Part shown: piece by piece, positions 60,134 to 64,000 of the stretch
Layout of the letters: each line of letters starts with the position of its first letter
How positions within the stretch are numbered: position 1 is the first letter of the stretch
Assembly (NCBI GenBank): GCA_918797485.1
Contig: CAKKNE010000006.1
Coordinates: forward strand, 868,001 to 932,000
DNA length: 64,000 bases
Direction: 5' to 3'
Origin: Pelagomonas calceolata
Taxonomy: Eukaryota; Sar; Pelagophyceae; Pelagomonadales; Pelagomonadaceae
The notes under the pieces: generated by a model
Databases searched by the model: none
What the model saw: the letters and a program-made list of their open reading frames with translations, nothing else
Told to the model about the DNA's origin: nothing
Made by a program: the position numbers and the translations under genes

Positions 60134-60469
60134 TTACTCTTTCCTTCGTAGAGCCGCGAGGCTCTCCTCCACGCGCTTCCGCCGCTCGGCCTCCTCGCGC
60201 CGTCTTCTTTGTTCATCGGTCTCGGCCTCGTCGTACGCCGTCGCCACGAGTGCGACGCAAGCCGCGGCGCCCCAGAGGTACGGCGAGTTCAGCGACACGT
60301 CGAAGGCGAAGGGGTTCCAGTTGCGCCGCACGGCCTCGTCTTGCGCGTGGGCGACGGCCGGGTCGCGCTTTTTGTCGGTCGTAAGGCCGCGGCGACGGCG
60401 CGACGGGTCGCCGCGTGCCGCGGGTCCGCGCGCGTTCCGCCGGAGCTGTGCAACCGCGCCTCGGAGCAT
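60134..60469 (-). CDS. Small mitochondrial-type membrane protein
   Basis: 111 aa from the ATG of MLRGAVAQLRRNARGPAARG, an amphipathic basic leader. One membrane helix (SPYLWGAAACVALVATAY) is preceded by NWNPFAFDVSLN, and a charged helical tail (DEQRRRREEAERRKRVEES) follows. The layout resembles accessory subunits of respiratory complexes, but no family is claimed. It is tail to tail with PetC, with 10 bp between stops. Confidence 0.6.
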   Translation of the reverse strand: MLRGAVAQLRRNARGPAARGDPSRRRRGLTTDKKRDPAVAHAQDEAVRRNWNPFAFDVSLNSPYLWGAAACVALVATAYDEAETDEQRRRREEAERRKRVEESLAALRRKE

Positions 60470-60658
60470 CGGTGCGATATATATGCTATAGCTGCGCGAG
60501 CTGCGATGTACACTGCAGTGGCTGACAGGTGCAGTGCTGTCTGAGTTCAGGGCGTGCACTGGAGACGATGGTCGTAGCACCTCTGCAGCACGATTTTCAG
60601 ACCAAACAAATGAGGGATGCCAGGATGCAACGCCGTGCGACCGCCGGCAAAGTTGAGG

Positions 60659-60683
60659 GCTAGCGGCTGTAACACTCTAGCAA
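60659..60683 (-). promoter_or_regulatory. Palindromic bidirectional promoter element (minus orientation)
   Basis: On the minus strand it reads TTGCTAGAGTGTTAC then AGCC and GCTAGC, between the divergent genes at 60469 and 60841. Confidence 0.55.
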
Positions 60684-60840
60684 GCGAGGAGATTTCGGCC
60701 TCACCGGTGCGCAACGAACGAGTGACCTCGTAAAATACATTCCCACGCAACGCCAGAATATATCTGCTGCACGTGGGCAGCGATTGGGCAGCGACTAGGA
60801 CTCATTGCAGCGCACACACTGCATCACCAGGAACGAAGCC

Positions 60841-61689
60841 ATGCGCCTCCTCACAGCATATATTGTAGCAACCGCATTAACCACCACAACAGCGAAGAAG
60901 AAGAAGAGGCGCCGGAAAGTCGACGCGCGCACGGAGCAGCAGCGCTTGTGCGACGCGTGCATGGGCCTCGCGGAGCACGCGCGCACGGTCGTCAACGTCG
61001 CGATCAAAGACGTGTCAGGAGCCGTGGTGGACTGGCCCGCGGTGCTGGACGAGGGCTGTCCCGCGCCGGAATGTAGCACTTTACTCAAAGGCGTCGCTAC
61101 GGCCGTCGCCGAGGAGCTTCACATGCTCGTGGAGGACGGCGACGCGATCGACGCGCGGGTCCTCCCGGATTTACTGTGTGCGCCGGCGTCCGTCACCGGC
61201 GCGTGTCGCGATTACGACCCGCCAGATGCGACACCCAGAACCAAGCTCGTGGTGGCCTTGCACAACGAGCGAACTGTAGATGCGAAGACCCAGGGCCGCA
61301 TCGAGGTGCACCTCGTCGCGCCGGGCGACATGGACAAGGACTGCGCTCCGTCCGAGAACGTACAAAACGAGACAAAGCGTCTAGCATTGCAGAACGTGCG
61401 CACGCTGCAAGCCGACGAGGAGCAGTTGTTCGTCCTGTCGATCCACGCCCTGAGTCCGACGCTGCCCACGCTGCGCGCCAAGCCGCTCGGCGCGCCCTGC
61501 GGCGCCGGCGCGGACCTGAACGTCGACCTGTTGGAGGACCGGTGGGCCGTGTATTACGTGCGGGACCCGCCGCCCTCAAAGGTGAAGCTGCCGGGCGGCA
61601 TTTTTCGGCCGCTCGTGCTCGGGCGTATTGAGGATCGGGACGCGCGGGACATGCTGCCGAACGGGCACCCGTTCCACGGCGAGCTGTGA
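60841..61689 (+). CDS. Secreted or ER protein with Cys-pair N-domain, family unknown
   Basis: 282 aa from the ATG of MRLLTAYIVATALTTTTAKK, a signal peptide. After a basic patch (KKKKRRRKVDAR), LCDACMGLAEHARTVV and further Cys at CPAPEC and LLCAPASVTGAC give a saposin-like or Canopy-like Cys pattern over residues 35-120. The second half (TKLVVALHNERTVDAKTQGR, HALSPTLPTLRAKPLGA) is beta-rich with no named fold, ending HPFHGEL. The terminal Gly-Glu-Leu is not a standard ER-retention signal. It could be a luminal chaperone-like protein; this is inference. Confidence 0.65.
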   Translation: MRLLTAYIVATALTTTTAKKKKRRRKVDARTEQQRLCDACMGLAEHARTVVNVAIKDVSGAVVDWPAVLDEGCPAPECSTLLKGVATAVAEELHMLVEDGDAIDARVLPDLLCAPASVTGACRDYDPPDATPRTKLVVALHNERTVDAKTQGRIEVHLVAPGDMDKDCAPSENVQNETKRLALQNVRTLQADEEQLFVLSIHALSPTLPTLRAKPLGAPCGAGADLNVDLLEDRWAVYYVRDPPPSKVKLPGGIFRPLVLGRIEDRDARDMLPNGHPFHGEL

Positions 61690-61779
61690 CGCGGCGGCGG
61701 CGTCGAGGCGGCACGCCGTCGCCAAATGGGTGCGAAAGAGCCCGTGTGTAACAATAACTAACTGTGGAACGAATCGAAC

Positions 61780-63948
61780 TTAATCGTCCTCGAGGAAGGT
61801 CGCCGCCTCGGGGAGGGGCTGCGCCTTCCCCGACCGCCGCAGCGGCGACAGCTCGCCGGCCGCCGCGCGCGCGAGCGTCCGCCCCAATTCCCCGCGCGCG
61901 TCGGCGAGCGTCGCGCCGGGCCCGTCTTCCAGCCCCTCGGCCGCCGCGCGGCACGCGGCCCGCGCCTCCTCCAACGATTCGGCGGCGGCCGCGTCGGCGC
62001 CGGGCGCGCCGGCATCCATCGCGAGCCGCGCCGCCGCCACGGCGTCCAATGCTCGTTCGATGCCAACCTCGAGCAGCTCGAGGGGCGCGAACGACGACGC
62101 TAGTGATGAGGCACCATATTGAGCAGATGCGCCGTCGAAGAGCCACCTTATAAAAGCCGAGGGCCGCGCTATGCCTCTCCTCAACAGCGCGTCCACGTAC
62201 AAGACGACGTGCTGCGGCGACCCTCCCAATGAACTGACGACGCCGTCAAATAAAGCCCGCTCGACGGGCTCATCATCATAGCAGCAGTTCCGCAGAGCAA
62301 TCGCTAACTGGGCATCGTCCAGAGGTGCCAATAAATGAGTTAAAGAAGACGTATGGGAGCATAGAGCTCGGATCGCCGCCTTCGCGCGCGCAGCGTCGTC
62401 GTCCAAAGTGGCAAATTTGATCGCGACCATCGTCCGATCCGCACCGTCGTCGGGCGGGTCGACGGCCCGAGCTAACTCTCCTAGATCAGCCCGCCGCGCC
62501 AATTCTTCGGGCGTGTTCTCGTCAAAATCTACGGAGGATAAGCCTAGAGGTAGTAACGCGTGCAGTTTCTCCGGTAAGGCCACTTTCAATCTGTCCAAAT
62601 AAGCTAGCCGGCAGCACCTTTCCAAGACTTCTCGCACGAATCTTTTTTGGGCATCATCATCATCTTCATCCACAACAGCGGTCCAGTAGTCCCAGTAGGG
62701 CCAGACGAACTTCGTGTTCGACAAATAATGAGCAAATAACAACGCGATGCGACGCTGCTGCAAGGGCGTCGGCGCGTCGTCGTCGTCTAAGGCTCGAAAA
62801 AACAACTCGATGGCGGTCGCAAATTGGGGCGCAAATTTCGCCTCGTCCACAGCGCAGAGCTCCAGCACCGCATGCAGCACGTCGAGGAGGACTTCATCAG
62901 AGTGGGAAGCGTAGCTTATCAGCGAAGCGGCGACGTCTTTTAACGAGTCGGCAGGTAACGCTTCACCTATTGCCGCCAACTGCTTGGCCACGTCACTCTT
63001 GCTGCCGACCACAATCCCGTCCCAGCGCGCGCCGGGTTTAAATGCTTCTACTACGTCCGGGACTAACGAGAGGAGCAGGGGATCTTCGCACTGGAGAGCA
63101 GGCCAATTTCCATCAAAATCCGGCATGGTAAAGTCGTTGTCCGGTAACGAGGCCCGCGCGTCGCAGTCCACATCAATTTGACCGAGCGGGGCGTCGACGG
63201 CTCCTTTTTTGAGAGTAGAGACGGCTAAACTGATTAAACCATCACCTTTCAGAGAAACTAGACGCGGCGCAACCACCGCATCGGGCAGGCCGCCCCGCAA
63301 CAACGCCGCCGCGAGCAAGGCACCGTCCAACTTAGCTAAAATAGCGTCGAGGCTGGCGAGATCCGCAACGCCCACAGCACCGAGCCGACATAAGTAAGTA
63401 AGGGCGTTCGCCGCCGCGTGCCGATTCTTAGCGTCGCAGTTCTTCGCGAAGCGGTCGTAGGCCGCCTCGACGAACAATGGTGCTGTTGTCGAATCATGAC
63501 CCACGAGTAGCGCGGCGACGGACGCGTAGGCCCCCGCGCCCAGCGGCGACGCCTGGGCCACGAGCGCCAGCTGCGCCGCCACCACGCGCGGCCGCTCGCC
63601 CAGCTCCTTCTGGGCGACGGCGGCGCTCAGTGCTTTGAGGTTGTCTTGCAGAGGCACTGATGAATCAGTCGTCCGCCGGGCGTGGACGTCGGCGACTCTT
63701 GTTAAAAGCTGGACGAGGCGCTGGGAGCCCGCGCCGCCGATGGGCGTCGGGGCCGGCGGCGGCGGCCGCGCGGGCCGGTCGCGCCGGCCGCCGCCGCCTC
63801 CATCAAAGCGGCGGCGCTTGTGCCGGCCGTGGTCGCCGCGGCGGTGGTCGTCCCGGCCGCGCCGCCGCCGGTCGCCGCGGTGCCGGTCCCGGTCTCGCCG
63901 GTCATAGCGGTCGCGCTCGTCGCGGCCGCTGGAGAGAGGGCCGTCCAT
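61780..63948 (-). CDS. NCBP1: Nuclear cap-binding protein subunit 1 (CBP80)
   Basis: 722 aa, one exon. The N-terminal 65 residues are an Arg/Asp/Gly-rich tract (DRYDRRDRDRHRGDRRRRGR) with a likely nuclear signal. MIF4G-type helical repeats follow, and the CBP80 signature is FVWPYWDYWTAVVDEDDDD and KRFVREVLERCCRLAYLDRL, matching the FVREVLEKCMRLSY region of animal proteins. The family binds CBP20 and the m7G cap and aids splicing, export and decay. At 722 aa it is a little shorter than the 790 aa of animals. The window end at 64000 leaves its promoter incomplete. Confidence 0.85.
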   Translation of the reverse strand: MDGPLSSGRDERDRYDRRDRDRHRGDRRRRGRDDHRRGDHGRHKRRRFDGGGGGRRDRPARPPPPAPTPIGGAGSQRLVQLLTRVADVHARRTTDSSVPLQDNLKALSAAVAQKELGERPRVVAAQLALVAQASPLGAGAYASVAALLVGHDSTTAPLFVEAAYDRFAKNCDAKNRHAAANALTYLCRLGAVGVADLASLDAILAKLDGALLAAALLRGGLPDAVVAPRLVSLKGDGLISLAVSTLKKGAVDAPLGQIDVDCDARASLPDNDFTMPDFDGNWPALQCEDPLLLSLVPDVVEAFKPGARWDGIVVGSKSDVAKQLAAIGEALPADSLKDVAASLISYASHSDEVLLDVLHAVLELCAVDEAKFAPQFATAIELFFRALDDDDAPTPLQQRRIALLFAHYLSNTKFVWPYWDYWTAVVDEDDDDAQKRFVREVLERCCRLAYLDRLKVALPEKLHALLPLGLSSVDFDENTPEELARRADLGELARAVDPPDDGADRTMVAIKFATLDDDAARAKAAIRALCSHTSSLTHLLAPLDDAQLAIALRNCCYDDEPVERALFDGVVSSLGGSPQHVVLYVDALLRRGIARPSAFIRWLFDGASAQYGASSLASSFAPLELLEVGIERALDAVAAARLAMDAGAPGADAAAAESLEEARAACRAAAEGLEDGPGATLADARGELGRTLARAAAGELSPLRRSGKAQPLPEAATFLEDD

Positions 63949-64000
63949 TGCTGCTTTTAGCTACCAAACTTGATTGCCGCTTGTTGAGCAGCAGTTTTCA

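Overview
This window is nuclear DNA of a photosynthetic eukaryote. Most multi-exon genes carry short, repetitive introns. Proteins include a plastid Rieske protein with a signal-like leader, a proteasome subunit, condensin and the nuclear cap-binding protein. GC content is high, with strong G/C bias at third codon positions. The introns match known introner elements: terminal inverted repeats beginning CTGTGTGGAAATC, flanked by 8-bp target duplications. Introners of this kind are known from the pelagophyte alga Aureococcus, so a pelagophyte or close stramenopile relative is the best guess (inference). I saw no prokaryotic operon, CRISPR array, rRNA, convincing tRNA or virus-like element.

Layout. 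0-9 kb: a partial F-box-like protein, a DUF4239 membrane protein, mitochondrial thioredoxin, small TPR and PH proteins, and a secreted EGF-repeat protein. 9.7-14.4 kb: a soluble-adenylyl-cyclase-like protein with two cyclase domains and a P-loop. 14.4-24.2 kb: DnaJ membrane protein, ISCA2, a pyrimidine 5'-nucleotidase, a TPR-methyltransferase, an F-box-like protein, an imine-reductase-like enzyme and a TLC protein. 24.6-31.6 kb: ubiquitin fused in frame to a P2X-like channel, proteasome beta-5, and a SulP-STAS-cNMP transporter. 32-38.3 kb: a Na,K-type P-ATPase with at least ten exons and a huge M7-M8 loop. 39-46.5 kb: heat-shock factor, an SR-rich SP-RING protein, condensin CAP-D2 and a small basic protein. 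46.5-49.4 kb: a gene-poor stretch with exon fragments (PP2C tail, unknown exons, a duplicated terminal exon). 49.5-64 kb: phosphoglycerate mutase, an SPX-HAD-kinase fusion, a methyltransferase, a stand-alone HD (p)ppGpp hydrolase, a PTPS-like protein, a MYND-CCR4 nuclease, PetC, two small or secreted proteins, and CBP80.

Genes are packed closely and often paired head to head. At least nine head-to-head intergenic regions hold the same gapped palindrome, TTGCTAGTGTCTTAC followed by GCTAGC, which looks like a shared bidirectional promoter element. Two intron families (TIR introners with 8-bp duplications, and a second family opening near GTGCGTATCTCGGCG) share a core, CGCGTCGATGGCGTG, and recur throughout. 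Several introns have GC-AG borders.

The genes are mostly independent housekeeping or signalling loci. Themes that recur are nucleotide signalling (cAMP cyclase, cNMP-binding transporter, (p)ppGpp hydrolase), phosphate sensing (SPX), ion transport (Na,K-ATPase, P2X, SulP) and protein turnover (ubiquitin fusion next to a proteasome subunit, F-box and SP-RING proteins).
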